Shown one piece after another: positions 10,649-20,592 of a stretch of 62,202 bases of DNA; position 1 is the first letter of the stretch, and every line of letters starts with the position of its first letter. The notes below the pieces were generated by a model. The model made no database searches. It saw only the letters and a program-made list of their open reading frames with translations, and was not told the DNA's origin. The stretch is from the NCBI GenBank assembly GCA_022771695.1, contig JALEKJ010000047.1, positions 1 through 62,202 of the forward strand. The letters run 5' to 3'. The translations under genes were made by a program, and so were the position numbers. This DNA is from Roseburia sp. Its GTDB lineage: Bacteria; Bacillota; Clostridia; Lachnospirales; Lachnospiraceae.

Positions 10649-11544
10649 CTTTCGCGAAACACCGTCATCATCTCCCGTGTCAAGCTCAGTCCTTCCGTAT
10701 CCTCCGGAATCTCTTTGTAATGCACCCACTCAGCAGTCGCCAATTCTTCCTCGTCCAGACAAATTTCATCTGTGTCATCCAGCTCGCAAAAATAGCCTAG
10801 CAACAGATTTGAATCGAATCCCCAAGGCTGACTCTTATAATATCGAATATTCTTGACATGAAGCCCAACCTCTTCTAAGACCTCGCGACACACTGTTTCC
10901 TCCGCCGTCTCTCCGATTTCCGTAAACCCCGCAATCAGTGCATATCTCTTATACTCCCGGTTTGCATACTTCGTCATTAAAATATACTCTCCGTTCGTCA
11001 CTCCCACAATCACTGCAGGTGCGATTTTCGGGAACACCTGATTACCGCAGCATGGGCATTTAAGCATTCGCAATTTATCGCTATGCATCAGCTTTTCTGT
11101 GCATCTGCCACAGTACTGATTATCCCGATACCAACAATATAGATGCCATGCCGTCGCCGCAATAAGTACCTGCTCCTTCGGCTTTTTCCGGCGCATCTCA
11201 AACATACGCACAAACTCATATTCGTTTTTCATCAAATCACATTCTGCGCAGTTATCCCGAACCATGCCATCCGCACAGGCTTCCCGCACGGCATCCCTCA
11301 TCGCTCCCTGCACCGTCTCCGCAGTCGCCTCCGGTAGCTCTGCAAGAAAATAGTCTCGCTCGCCCACAGCAAAAAGGTACACCATCGCCGGAACTTCCTG
11401 TCCAGATTTCTCACACCGTTCAGCAAGCTCCTGGTAAGACATATAATCGGTCTGCTCACCTTTTTTTATCAAAATACGGTCATCCCGAAACGCTACGATG
11501 CGACTTTGCCGTGACGGTAGCCTTTTCTCATATTGATTTTTCAT
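10633..11544 (-). CDS. nudC: NudC-type Nudix NAD(H) pyrophosphatase
   Basis: NudC enzymes hydrolyse NADH (and NAD caps on RNA) to NMN and AMP. The 303-residue protein has the family layout. An N-terminal domain comes first, then a zinc ribbon (CGRC and CPCC near residues 155-180). The Nudix box near 215-240 begins GFTEIGE and ends REVLEEVG, and the family SQPWGFD motif follows. The ATG at 11544 gives a normal NudC N terminus, whereas upstream starts would add unrelated residues. Its C-terminal residues NSGL and stop come from repeat R3, so the end is probably not native. It is divergent from the GGDEF gene. Confidence 0.88.
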   Translation of the reverse strand: MKNQYEKRLPSRQSRIVAFRDDRILIKKGEQTDYMSYQELAERCEKSGQEVPAMVYLFAVGERDYFLAELPEATAETVQGAMRDAVREACADGMVRDNCAECDLMKNEYEFVRMFEMRRKKPKEQVLIAATAWHLYCWYRDNQYCGRCTEKLMHSDKLRMLKCPCCGNQVFPKIAPAVIVGVTNGEYILMTKYANREYKRYALIAGFTEIGETAEETVCREVLEEVGLHVKNIRYYKSQPWGFDSNLLLGYFCELDDTDEICLDEEELATAEWVHYKEIPEDTEGLSLTREMMTVFRERNSGL

Positions 11545-11671
11545 ATGTAACGGTAATATATCCTGTATCAAAAAAATGCACCTCTTTAAAAAATTATACA
11601 TTGTAATCATACACATATTCCTTTACTATTTACAATATAGAAATTTGATTTTTGTCAGGAGGAGGTTCTTT

Positions 11672-13588
11672 ATGTATCATTCCAGAAAAATCGGCGTGTT
11701 CATCTCACACATCATGGGGCATTACCAGAAACATGTATGTCAGGGCATCATCGACAAAGCATTGGAATACGGATATACTGCCGAAATCTTTACGACACTT
11801 GACGGAGAAAATCTGGGGGAATACGGCATCGGAGAAAAAAGTATTCTAAATCTTCCTGATTATGATGATTACAGTGGCATCATCTTTGCCGCTGATACTT
11901 ATCCTGCCAAAGAACTGAAAAGCCAAATTCTCTCTTCCCTGCAGGAATCCTGTACTTGCCCGGTTATAGAAATCGCTGCTGCTAACCAGCATTTTCCTGC
12001 CGTTACTCTTGAAAACAACAGCATGACTGCAGACCTCGTGCGTCATCTTTGCAATGTGCACCATTATAAACGCATCTGCTATCTTGGTTGTAGCGACCAA
12101 GCTTATTTTTCCGACAGCCGCGAGCAGTTTTACCGCTCTGCCATGAATGAGCTTCATCTTAATGTTGGGGAAAAAGATGTCTATGCCTGCTCGATTGATG
12201 ATATCTCTATCAAAGAAGCGCTTGATTATTTTGTGTCTGACGGAAAAGTACCTGAGGCTGTCGTCTGCTATAACGATGACGTTGCTCTCCTGTTTATTCA
12301 GGTTGCAAAAGAGGCCGGTTACCGTATTCCGGAAGATATTGCCATCACAGGCTGTGACCATACAGCTCACGGACAGAATACCATTCCTGCCTTAACAACC
12401 GTGACATTTCCGGTTTATGACCTTGGTGTCTGTGCAATCACACAGCTTTTAAAGCTCATCCGCAAGGAGCCCGTAGATGCACTGACCTTTGTATCCGCTG
12501 CACCAATTTACCATAGTTCCTGCGGCTGTCAGGAAAAAAGTGCTCCTGATGTTTTCTCCTTCCAACAGCTCCAAAGCAGACAGATTGCTTCCTTAGAGAG
12601 CTCGATTCTTAGTTCCATGCGTATGTCCGCAGCCTTTTCGTGCATCAAGGATCTGGACGAAGGCATTGACTTACTGGAAAATCATATCCGCAACATTGCA
12701 CATTGCAAAGAGTTCTATCTCTGCCTGTATTCCGGTTGGGATTCTGTCTCTTCCTATATTCAGGAACTGACCATGCAGGAGGATACAACTTGCGATTCCG
12801 ATGAGATTTTGTTAAAGCTTGCCATCCGCGATGGAAAACGTCTGCCGGAATACAGTTTCAAGCGCACTGCCGTCAATGGGCTGCTGCCGGAGCATATCTA
12901 TCAACAGTCAGACTCTGCCTATATCTACACGCCTTTGTTCTTTGAGGATAAATGCTTCGGCTATGTGGCACTCTCCTATGAGGACAATCGCATTGACTAC
13001 CATTTTCAGTTGGTTCACTGGTTCTTAAATATCAACCAGATGCTCCACGGCATCTGTGAAACTCGCTGTAACACCCTCCTTTTGCACCACTTGGAAGACT
13101 TTTATTCCAAAGATTCACTGACGGGGCTTTACAACAAGCACGGATATCTCCAACGTGCCGAACATCTTATCGCACGCGCCTCCCGGCAAAAAGAAACCGT
13201 GACCTGCTTTCTCTTTGATCTCGACCACTTAAAGCAGATTAATGACACCTACGGTCATGCAGAAGGCGACTTTGCAATACAGGTCATCGGACAGGCACTG
13301 CTTCATGTAATAAAACCGGAGGATATCTGTGCCCGATTCAGCGGTGACGAATTCTACCTACTGACCAGCGGTTACAGCAAAAAAGACGCAGACGATTTAC
13401 TCGCCCACGTCTCAAAATATCTATCCAATTATAATCACTTATGTACAAAAGCCTATACCATATCCGTCAGCGGAGGGTACGCCAGTAGCACTGCGTTCAC
13501 AGGCTTCTCCATATCAGACATTGATGCACTCTTTGCCCTTGCCGACCAGAATATGTACCAACAAAAGAGAGCTCGTTACAGGGCTTAA
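11672..13588 (+). CDS. GGDEF diguanylate cyclase with a LacI-type periplasmic-binding-protein sensor domain
   Basis: The start at 11672 follows a strong AGGAGGAGG. The 638-residue protein has no signal peptide or membrane segment. Residues 1-285 resemble the sugar-binding domain of LacI/GalR regulators (GVFISHIMGHY, EDIAITGCDHT) but without a DNA-binding helix. A middle region of about 200 residues is GAF-like or unknown. A GGDEF domain ends the protein, with DSLTGLYNKHGYL and the active-site variant SGDEF near residue 580. It should make cyclic di-GMP in response to a cytoplasmic ligand, perhaps a sugar. Its stop codon overlaps that of the convergent yesN-like gene by 4 bp, with no terminator between. 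Confidence 0.85.
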   Translation: MYHSRKIGVFISHIMGHYQKHVCQGIIDKALEYGYTAEIFTTLDGENLGEYGIGEKSILNLPDYDDYSGIIFAADTYPAKELKSQILSSLQESCTCPVIEIAAANQHFPAVTLENNSMTADLVRHLCNVHHYKRICYLGCSDQAYFSDSREQFYRSAMNELHLNVGEKDVYACSIDDISIKEALDYFVSDGKVPEAVVCYNDDVALLFIQVAKEAGYRIPEDIAITGCDHTAHGQNTIPALTTVTFPVYDLGVCAITQLLKLIRKEPVDALTFVSAAPIYHSSCGCQEKSAPDVFSFQQLQSRQIASLESSILSSMRMSAAFSCIKDLDEGIDLLENHIRNIAHCKEFYLCLYSGWDSVSSYIQELTMQEDTTCDSDEILLKLAIRDGKRLPEYSFKRTAVNGLLPEHIYQQSDSAYIYTPLFFEDKCFGYVALSYEDNRIDYHFQLVHWFLNINQMLHGICETRCNTLLLHHLEDFYSKDSLTGLYNKHGYLQRAEHLIARASRQKETVTCFLFDLDHLKQINDTYGHAEGDFAIQVIGQALLHVIKPEDICARFSGDEFYLLTSGYSKKDADDLLAHVSKYLSNYNHLCTKAYTISVSGGYASSTAFTGFSISDIDALFALADQNMYQQKRARYRA

Positions 13589-15060
13589 TCCTGCTGCATA
13601 TTCTTGCGGTATTCACTCGGAGAGACACCGCAGGATGCTTTAAATATCTTCATAAAATGCTTTTCATTTTCATAGCCGACTGCCTGACTGATTTCAATGA
13701 TTCGCATATCCGTCTCAGCAAGCAGGCGTTTCGCCTCGCGCATACGGATATCTTTTAAGTAATTCACGAAGTTACTTCCTGTGTACTGCTTGAACGAATA
13801 AGAAAACAGCGAGTAGTTCATTGAGATATAGTTCGACACCACCGCCATATTCAAATCGCTGGCATAATTCTGTTCAATATACTCAACTGCCTGCTTAATT
13901 TTCTGGCTGTTACGATTGACATCGAGCTGACTTCCGATGCATTCCTGCAAATTCAAAATCCATGCAATGAGGCGCTCCTCAAAGATATTAATGCAATCCT
14001 CATGAAAAATGTCACGGAAACGCTGCATGGTTTCCACATCTTCTTCTACCGCATTCCGATAGGTCTTTGCCGTCTCATGGAAAAATTCCACCATACAATT
14101 CTCGTACTGCTCCGGCGTAATTCTTCCGTTCTTCACCTCGTAGAAAAAACGTCGCCATACTTTTTCCAACTCTTCTCTTCGCTCTGTTCCAATCAGTTGA
14201 ACCCTTTGTAGCTTGGCAGCATCTGCCGTAAGACGCTCTGCCTCCTGAATGAGACGCTCCGGAACATGCTCTGTCTCATCGCCCATGCGAACTATGGTCT
14301 GATTCTGACAAAAAGCCCGCTTTCGCAGCTTCTGGCTTTCCAAATATGCCGTCCGCAATTCTGCTAATCCATAATGTAAACCACTCACGCCAACATAGCC
14401 GTCTTTCAACTCATTTTTCAACAGCAGCTCTACTGTCTCTTCAGGCACGACAAAAATATCACTTCCCTCGATATTCGAAAGATATATATAGTTGTCTGTC
14501 TGCATTTCCCCGCGTTCTTTGCAATTTGTGGCACAAACTGCATATGCACACTCATAGAACTCTTTTTCATACTGCTGCTCTAACGTACCAAGTTCTTCTT
14601 CCGTCATGCTTTCTAAAAGCATCAAATGCTTCACCTGTTGATAGCCTAAGCGCTTATTTTGCTTTACCTTTTCCTGATTATGCACAATCTCTTCATTTAG
14701 CTTCTGCAAAATCTCTGCTATCTTCTCTCGCTCAACAGGTTTTAAAATATATTCCCGCACACCATTCCGCAACATTTCCACCGCATAAGAGAAATCATCA
14801 TAGCCACTGATTGCAACGGTGAGCGGCACATGTTCACAGGATTGCATCTGCTTTACCAGCTCAATGCCATCCATCTTCGGCATACGAATATCCGTAAACA
14901 TCACATCTACCTTCTGCTCCCGTATAACCTCAAGCGCCATCTCTCCATTCGTACACTCGATAATAACCTCTACCGGTACGCCACTTCGCTGAATCATTGC
15001 TTTGATTCCCTGGCGTATCATCTTCTCATCTTCCACAATCAATACTGTCTTCATCCCCAA
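13585..15060 (-). CDS. YesN-type response regulator, receiver plus AraC DNA-binding domain
   Basis: A 491-residue regulator. The receiver domain has the acidic pair (VEDE) and the phospho-acceptor Asp57 in MFTDIRMPKMDG, with Lys in LKPVE. A helical linker follows, and two AraC helix-turn-helix motifs occupy residues 390-487 (VVSNYISMNYSLFSYSFK and IIEISQAVGYENEKHFMKIFK). TTG at 15060 is preferred as start because AAGGAG lies 7 bases upstream; the ATG two codons later is 13 bases away. It is the last gene of a lipoprotein-kinase-regulator operon and is the likely activator of the adjacent glucan genes (inference). Confidence 0.9.
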   Translation of the reverse strand: MGMKTVLIVEDEKMIRQGIKAMIQRSGVPVEVIIECTNGEMALEVIREQKVDVMFTDIRMPKMDGIELVKQMQSCEHVPLTVAISGYDDFSYAVEMLRNGVREYILKPVEREKIAEILQKLNEEIVHNQEKVKQNKRLGYQQVKHLMLLESMTEEELGTLEQQYEKEFYECAYAVCATNCKERGEMQTDNYIYLSNIEGSDIFVVPEETVELLLKNELKDGYVGVSGLHYGLAELRTAYLESQKLRKRAFCQNQTIVRMGDETEHVPERLIQEAERLTADAAKLQRVQLIGTERREELEKVWRRFFYEVKNGRITPEQYENCMVEFFHETAKTYRNAVEEDVETMQRFRDIFHEDCINIFEERLIAWILNLQECIGSQLDVNRNSQKIKQAVEYIEQNYASDLNMAVVSNYISMNYSLFSYSFKQYTGSNFVNYLKDIRMREAKRLLAETDMRIIEISQAVGYENEKHFMKIFKASCGVSPSEYRKNMQQD

Positions 15061-15093
15061 ACCATCGCTCCTTTTTCTATTTCTAGCACTATC

Positions 15094-16902
15094 CTAATAA
15101 GCCTCATGCGTCAATGGAATGCGCACCATAATCTTTGTGTAACATCCCAATTTAGACGCAATCTCTATACCATACTTTTCGCCAAAAGCAATGTGGATAC
15201 GATCCTGCACATTCTTAAGCCCGATACCATTGCCTGAACCGCCACTGGAATCCATTTCTCCCGCAATCTTAAGGCGTAGCTGCTCCACTTCTTCTTCCGT
15301 CATGCCACGTCCTGCATCGGTAATCTCAATGACACAGTCATGCCCCTCCATGCGACCTTTGATATAAATATTTGTATCCTCCGCCATCTGCTCAATACCG
15401 TGATAAATGGCATTCTCCACAATCGGCTGTAAGGACATCTTCGGAATCTCCTGCTTAAGAATAATGTCCGGTATATTTAGAGACAGGTAAATTTCATAAT
15501 CGAATCGCAGATTAATTAATGCCATATAGTTCTTGATATACTCAAGCTCCTGTTCCACCATAACATTGCCTGACACCCATTTCATGCTGTATCGCAGCAG
15601 CTTTCCAAGTGCCGTCACTGCATCCGATATCGCATACTCCTCATCAATTTCTGCCATCATCTTAATCGACTCCAAGACATTATAAATGAAGTGCGCATTA
15701 ATCTGATTTTGCAAGGCGCGAATTTCCGAATTTTTCGCCAGCATTTCACGATTGAGATTATCCTCCATCAGTTGTTTGATGCGTGCAAGCATTTTATTAA
15801 TCTGAGTTCCAAGCTCTCCCATCTCATCCTTGCCGCAATTTTCAATCACGACATCCAAGTCGCCTTTTTGCACCTTGCGGATAGAGCGAAGAATCTCATA
15901 AAACTGTTTTAGCAAGCGCTGCACGATGCTGTTGATAAAAAAAGCCAACACACCGATGAGCATCAGCATGACCACCACAAAAATATTGCGGATATCATGT
16001 ACCTCTTTGATATTTTGTGTAATATCCTTGACACAGACCAGCACACCTGAGAGCTCTTTGACCGGCAGATACGTCACAATCAGATTCTGACCATCTGTTT
16101 GAATATAGGACACCTGTATGCCTTCCTCACCGGAAAATTCTCCCAAAATCCGTCCTAACAGTGCTTCATTCCCCTCACTCGTCTCGTCGCCAAAGTAACT
16201 CTCGCCGTCTGTGGTAACAAAGCAACTCCATTCATGTTCGATTCCCTCGTAAAGGCTTGGAAACATATTCTCCATCGTCATCGCCGCTTCAATCGTTCCA
16301 ATCTGTCCGTTCTCACTATCAATGATTGGAGTCACCAGACTTATGATTTTACGGTTTTGGCGCATCGTATAAGAGGAAAAAATATTGTCATTGAAGTTAT
16401 AATGCCACCCTAAGTAGTCTCCGTCCTCTGCCCACTCCTGCTTTTGCATGCGGGATTCCTGATAGAGAATCGGCATCATTTCCTGTACATTGTCATTCGC
16501 AGCATAGACACGCACGCCATAAAGCAACAGATTATTATTTACAAGGCGTTCCAATGCGGAAATATCCTGATTCTTAAACTCCAGCCACTCTGACGTCGAG
16601 AGCGTCTCACCATTTTTTGTGCGATTGAGCACCTCAAGCAGATGTTCATCACTCAGGAAAAACTGTGTTGACATATTGATGGAATTGATATTCGTTTCAA
16701 TAGAATCCTGATTACGCTGCATCGTATATTCCATATAATTCAGGTTCTCATCTACCACATTTTTTTCCATGATATAAAAGAGAATTCCTGCAAATATACC
16801 GATAGGAACAATTGTAAAAATGATAATTACAAGTGTAAACTTGATATTTAATTTTTGGTTGCGGAATTTTTCCGAAAGTTTCATTAAATTCATCCTACTC
16901 AT
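15094..16902 (-). CDS. YesM/LytS-type sensor histidine kinase
   Basis: A 602-residue membrane kinase. Two membrane segments (near residues 20-43 and 295-318) bracket an extracytoplasmic sensor of about 250 residues, probably Cache-like. A HAMP domain, the His_kinase domain with the phospho-acceptor His in NAHFIYNVLESI, and an HATPase domain (GIGLKNVQDRI) follow. It overlaps the preceding lipoprotein gene by 8 bp, so the two are coupled. Shorter starts at internal ATGs (MNLMKL, MKLSEK) are possible. It should phosphorylate the AraC-type regulator encoded 33 bp downstream. Confidence 0.9.
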   Translation of the reverse strand: MSRMNLMKLSEKFRNQKLNIKFTLVIIIFTIVPIGIFAGILFYIMEKNVVDENLNYMEYTMQRNQDSIETNINSINMSTQFFLSDEHLLEVLNRTKNGETLSTSEWLEFKNQDISALERLVNNNLLLYGVRVYAANDNVQEMMPILYQESRMQKQEWAEDGDYLGWHYNFNDNIFSSYTMRQNRKIISLVTPIIDSENGQIGTIEAAMTMENMFPSLYEGIEHEWSCFVTTDGESYFGDETSEGNEALLGRILGEFSGEEGIQVSYIQTDGQNLIVTYLPVKELSGVLVCVKDITQNIKEVHDIRNIFVVVMLMLIGVLAFFINSIVQRLLKQFYEILRSIRKVQKGDLDVVIENCGKDEMGELGTQINKMLARIKQLMEDNLNREMLAKNSEIRALQNQINAHFIYNVLESIKMMAEIDEEYAISDAVTALGKLLRYSMKWVSGNVMVEQELEYIKNYMALINLRFDYEIYLSLNIPDIILKQEIPKMSLQPIVENAIYHGIEQMAEDTNIYIKGRMEGHDCVIEITDAGRGMTEEEVEQLRLKIAGEMDSSGGSGNGIGLKNVQDRIHIAFGEKYGIEIASKLGCYTKIMVRIPLTHEAY

Positions 16903-18547
16903 TCATTCCAAGTTTTTCTTTGATATCGTTCATATATTCCGTCTTTTTCTGATTTACCTGTGCAAAGCCCAGTTCCTCACGCTTCTGCACAAATTCTGCA
17001 AGTATCGCGTCAAATTCCTCTTCGCTCGGCGCGAGTAAAAGTCTTGGCAATGTCTCACTCCAAAGTTTGGTAATCTTTTCATCGGCAATCGCCTCTGAGG
17101 AATCAGACGGCAATACAATATCCGCCTGTCCATTATAGACAACATATTTTCTCGCCCATTCCTCAATCTGTGCAACTGCCGGAGAGGATTCCTGCTTCCA
17201 CTGCATCTGCATGACATTGTCCTGCAGCATCCAGTAAGCGTCATCCGCACCATAAATCCTGTCGTAAGTCTCGCGGTCTGTGTCCAAAAGTTTCCGCACT
17301 TCATCCTTCAAAATCGGAGTACCGTCTACCATGTCATAAGTAACGCCCTCTACCCCCAGATAAGTAACCATCTGTCCATGCTCACTCATCAGATAATCCA
17401 AAAACGCAATCGCACGCTCCGGATCCTTGCAGTTTTTAGAAATCAAGGTCACAGTCCATCCTGCAACACCGGTTGTCGGGAGCGTCGGGTTATCACCGGC
17501 AGAATTCTTTGGTCCCTCCACTGCTATATAGATGCTGTCCGGATTATTTTCATAAAGTATCTTCTGTTGCGAAATCATATCCGTATACTGATAAAGCATA
17601 CAAAAATATCTTCCCTGTGTAAGCTTCTCTTCCATCTGCGTGCGGGTATCTACAAAAATATCATTGGCGAGATAGCCTTCTTCGCCTAACTCGCGGAACA
17701 TCTTAAGCCAGCTTATATACTCCGAATCTGTATATCGGTCATAAAACTCACCGTCTTTTTCCCATGGAATGGCAAGGAAATTCATCAGATATTTGTCAAA
17801 GGATACATTTCCTTCATTGTCAAATACATGTGCACCGACGGGAATCAGTTCTCCGCCTTCCACCTCTGGAAACATCTCTGCCGCTGTCTTCACCGCTGCA
17901 GCAAATCCCTCCGGCGTCGTCATATCCGGACTTCCGATTGCCTCATAGATATCCTTGCGCACCAGAAATGTCTCATTCGATGACAGCATTTCATTCTCCG
18001 CTACATCCTGCGGTGTCACGGAAGAATTCGGATATGCATAGATATTGCCATCCTCCTGCGTATACCAATTCACCGCTACCGGATTTGTAACCTCCCAAAA
18101 ATACGGATCGTATTCATCTGCCAGCTCGTTCAGCGGATATACCATATCCTTCTCAATTACCTCCGCAACCTGCGGCTCCCACCATCCGATTGTGATAATA
18201 TCCGGCAGGGAATCTGCCGCAATCAATGCGTTTAGCTTCTCGGTCTCATTTCCGATTGGCGTAATAAAATTAATATTTACCCCGGTTTCCTCCGTAATCG
18301 TCTGTGACACGAGATTCTCTCCCCACGGTGTCGCAAACCACGAATAATTCACATACCAGTCTAAAGTAATCTCTTCATCTGCCAGGCGCTGCCACGCAGG
18401 CGTTCCCGCTTCTTCGGTTCCTTCTATTTCTACCTGTGTGGTGTCTTTCTCAGCCGCCTCGCCGCATGCCACGATGCCGGACAGCATAAGCATCGTACAT
18501 CCGGCTGCAATCCCTCTCTTATATATCTTTTGCATCGCTTTGCTCAT
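16895..18547 (-). CDS. Extracellular solute-binding lipoprotein coupled to the YesMN pair
   Basis: A 550-residue family 1 solute-binding protein with a lipoprotein signal (lipobox SGIVAC, Cys at residue 28). The length and features resemble the LplA/YtcQ group, which bind oligosaccharides or glycosides. No permease genes accompany it. It is instead fused by an 8-bp overlap to the sensor kinase gene, so it may present ligand to the kinase rather than to a transporter. Alternatively it may share the importer encoded at 18751-20517. An extended -10 lies at 18589-18597. Confidence 0.85.
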   Translation of the reverse strand: MSKAMQKIYKRGIAAGCTMLMLSGIVACGEAAEKDTTQVEIEGTEEAGTPAWQRLADEEITLDWYVNYSWFATPWGENLVSQTITEETGVNINFITPIGNETEKLNALIAADSLPDIITIGWWEPQVAEVIEKDMVYPLNELADEYDPYFWEVTNPVAVNWYTQEDGNIYAYPNSSVTPQDVAENEMLSSNETFLVRKDIYEAIGSPDMTTPEGFAAAVKTAAEMFPEVEGGELIPVGAHVFDNEGNVSFDKYLMNFLAIPWEKDGEFYDRYTDSEYISWLKMFRELGEEGYLANDIFVDTRTQMEEKLTQGRYFCMLYQYTDMISQQKILYENNPDSIYIAVEGPKNSAGDNPTLPTTGVAGWTVTLISKNCKDPERAIAFLDYLMSEHGQMVTYLGVEGVTYDMVDGTPILKDEVRKLLDTDRETYDRIYGADDAYWMLQDNVMQMQWKQESSPAVAQIEEWARKYVVYNGQADIVLPSDSSEAIADEKITKLWSETLPRLLLAPSEEEFDAILAEFVQKREELGFAQVNQKKTEYMNDIKEKLGMNE

Positions 18548-18588
18548 ATGTATCTGTCTCCCCTATTTGCCACTTCTCTCTTTATAAA

Positions 18589-18597
18589 AGTATACCA
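18589..18597 (-). promoter_or_regulatory. Extended -10 promoter element of the lipoprotein-kinase-regulator operon
   Basis: TGGTATACT on the minus strand matches an extended -10 (TGnTATAAT-like), about 40 bases before the start codon. No clear -35 is seen, which would fit an activator-dependent promoter. The rest of 18600-18684 holds nothing I recognise. Confidence 0.5.
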
Positions 18598-18684
18598 TTC
18601 TTATCCAATTTTCTCTACTACTAACGCCATGTTTTATGTTCATAATTCTTATTATAAACACAGAGCATGACGATATTGCACGTC

Positions 18685-18715
18685 AAAAGGAGCCGCCAAC
18701 AAGGCAGCCCCTTTT
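18685..18715 (-). terminator. Terminator of the sugar ABC importer operon
   Basis: AAAAGGGGCTGCC and GGCGGCTCCTTTT on the minus strand pair over 13 bp with two G-U pairs and a five-base loop, ending in a short T-run. It lies 35 bp past the last permease gene. Confidence 0.75.
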
Positions 18716-18750
18716 CGAGGAAATGTATTTTTGAAAAAGTTTTATAACGG

Positions 18751-19587
18751 TTATTCTTTTACCGCACCGGCAGAAATACTGCTGATGATGTATTTTGAGA
18801 AAAATGCAAATACCAAAAGAATCGGGATAACGGAAATTGCAACTGCCAAATAGATAGCTCCCTGATTTGCATTGATGTCTGTTGATGCACGAAGTGTAGC
18901 CATCATAACCGGTAACGTGAATTTATCGTTTTTATTCAGGATAATCATCGGTAACAGATAGTTGTTCCAGTTTCCGATAAACGCCATAATCGCCATCGTC
19001 GCAATACCCGGTGACATAATCGGAAGTACGATTCTGTGGAATGAGTAAAGTTCACTCGCACCGTCGATACGGGCAGCCTCAATCAAGGATGGCGGCAGTA
19101 CCGACAACACATACTGTCTTAAGAAAAACACCGTACCCGGAGCCGCAATGGCCGGTATAATCAAAGGTATATAAGAGTTTACCAAATGCAACTTTGTACA
19201 CAGATTATAAAAACCAATCAACCCTAACTGTCCCGGAATCATCATGAATACCAGAATGGTTCCGAAAATCACCTTATTCCCTTTGAATTTGTACATTGCA
19301 AGACCGTAAGCTGTCATCGCAGAAAAATAAGCAGTGAGTGCGGTCGCAGGCACTGCGACCTTAAGGCTGTTTGCCATACCTTTAAACAGGTTAAAAAAGC
19401 TGAAAACGGTCTCCCAGTTTTCTTTCAAATGGGTACTCGGAATCAAGGTAAAGGATGTTACAATTTCCGAGCCGCTTCTTGTCGCATTTACCATCATCAG
19501 AAGGAAAGGTAGCAGACATGTTGCCCCTAACAGGATTAAGAGAAGATAGAGAATGCCTTTTTTAATCTTATATCCAATTCCGTTCAT
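18751..19587 (-). CDS. Sugar ABC importer permease, MalG type
   Basis: A 278-residue carbohydrate permease of the CUT1 family with six predicted membrane segments. The cytoplasmic EAA loop that contacts the ATPase is recognisable (EAARIDGASELYSFHRIVLPIMSPGI, shortened here as EAARIDGA...LPIMSPG, near residues 167-192). It pairs with the MalF-type permease whose stop is 3 bp upstream and with the binding lipoprotein at 20635. The ATPase is not encoded here; CUT1 systems commonly share a distant MsmK-type ATPase. AAAGGAGG precedes the ATG. Confidence 0.93.
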   Translation of the reverse strand: MNGIGYKIKKGILYLLLILLGATCLLPFLLMMVNATRSGSEIVTSFTLIPSTHLKENWETVFSFFNLFKGMANSLKVAVPATALTAYFSAMTAYGLAMYKFKGNKVIFGTILVFMMIPGQLGLIGFYNLCTKLHLVNSYIPLIIPAIAAPGTVFFLRQYVLSVLPPSLIEAARIDGASELYSFHRIVLPIMSPGIATMAIMAFIGNWNNYLLPMIILNKNDKFTLPVMMATLRASTDINANQGAIYLAVAISVIPILLVFAFFSKYIISSISAGAVKE

Positions 19588-19590
19588 ATC

Positions 19591-20517
19591 TTAATCCTCC
19601 TTTCTGTTAAATAGCTTAAACTGTATTACTGATACCGACAGAATGATTAAGAATATGATGTATGCAATCGCAGATGCATATCCTGTCTGTGTCGTTCCTG
19701 TCTCAAAACCAAATTTATAGAGATACATTACCACCGTCTGTACCGAATTGTACGATGCACTTGCCTTATCCGACATCAAAAACGGCAAATCGAACATCTG
19801 CAGTCCACCGATTAAGGATGTAATCGCTACATAGAGTAAAATCGGTTTAATCAGAGGTAACGTGATTTTTCCAAATACTGTCCATCTTCCGGCACCGTCA
19901 ATCGCTGCCGCTTCAAAGTAATCTCTGGAAATTCCCTGCACACCTGCCATCAACATGATAAAAGAATTACCAAACCATACCCATGTCTGGATAACCGCAA
20001 TCGTATTTCCTGCATTCGCTGCAGTTCCCAGCCAGTCTATCGGATTGTATGACTTTCCAAAGAATCGATAAATATAATAAATAATCTGATTAAATGTACC
20101 ATAACGCCAATCCAAAAGCGTCTTAAATAAAAATGCTACAGAAGTCGCTGCGATTAAGTTTGGCAGATAATAGATAACTCGAAAAATACCAAGCCCTCTC
20201 ATCTTGTACTTCACATCGGAGAACACCATCATCAGAAGGAATGCCAATCCCAACTGCAAAACAATGTTTACACCCCAGATTCTTACCGTATTCCACAATG
20301 CCCGCCAGAAAAATTTATCCGTCAATACTCTCGCATAATTGTCAAACCATACCCAATCCGCCTGGCCGACACCTGCAATCTTTGTATTTGTAAAGCTCAG
20401 ATACAATGTTCTAAGCACCGGATACACATTAAAAATCAAAAACACGACCACGAACGGAAATACAAACAGATATCCCGCTCTATTATAGTCTTTCATCCGC
20501 TTTGCTTTCTTTTCCAT
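19591..20517 (-). CDS. Sugar ABC importer permease, MalF type
   Basis: A 308-residue CUT1-family permease with six membrane segments; the EAA loop is visible in EAAAIDGAGRWTVFGK. The start is uncertain. ATG 20517 (MEKKAKRM) follows AAAGGA by 11 bases and gives a normal short basic N terminus; ATG 20547 would add ten residues. It lies between the binding-protein gene and the MalG-type gene. A strong hairpin at 20593-20612 sits in the gap after the binding-protein gene and may stabilise the upstream message. Confidence 0.92.
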   Translation of the reverse strand: MEKKAKRMKDYNRAGYLFVFPFVVVFLIFNVYPVLRTLYLSFTNTKIAGVGQADWVWFDNYARVLTDKFFWRALWNTVRIWGVNIVLQLGLAFLLMMVFSDVKYKMRGLGIFRVIYYLPNLIAATSVAFLFKTLLDWRYGTFNQIIYYIYRFFGKSYNPIDWLGTAANAGNTIAVIQTWVWFGNSFIMLMAGVQGISRDYFEAAAIDGAGRWTVFGKITLPLIKPILLYVAITSLIGGLQMFDLPFLMSDKASASYNSVQTVVMYLYKFGFETGTTQTGYASAIAYIIFLIILSVSVIQFKLFNRKED

Positions 20518-20592
20518 AATAAACCATGTCCTTTCTTCTTTGGACATTGTTTACAATGTCCCTCTTACTTTCACTCTCCCCAGAGCACCACG

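Noticed and set aside
15054-15060. ATG start (15054) for the YesN-type regulator
   Set aside because: The ribosome site is 13 bases from it but 7 from the in-frame TTG at 15060, which was chosen.
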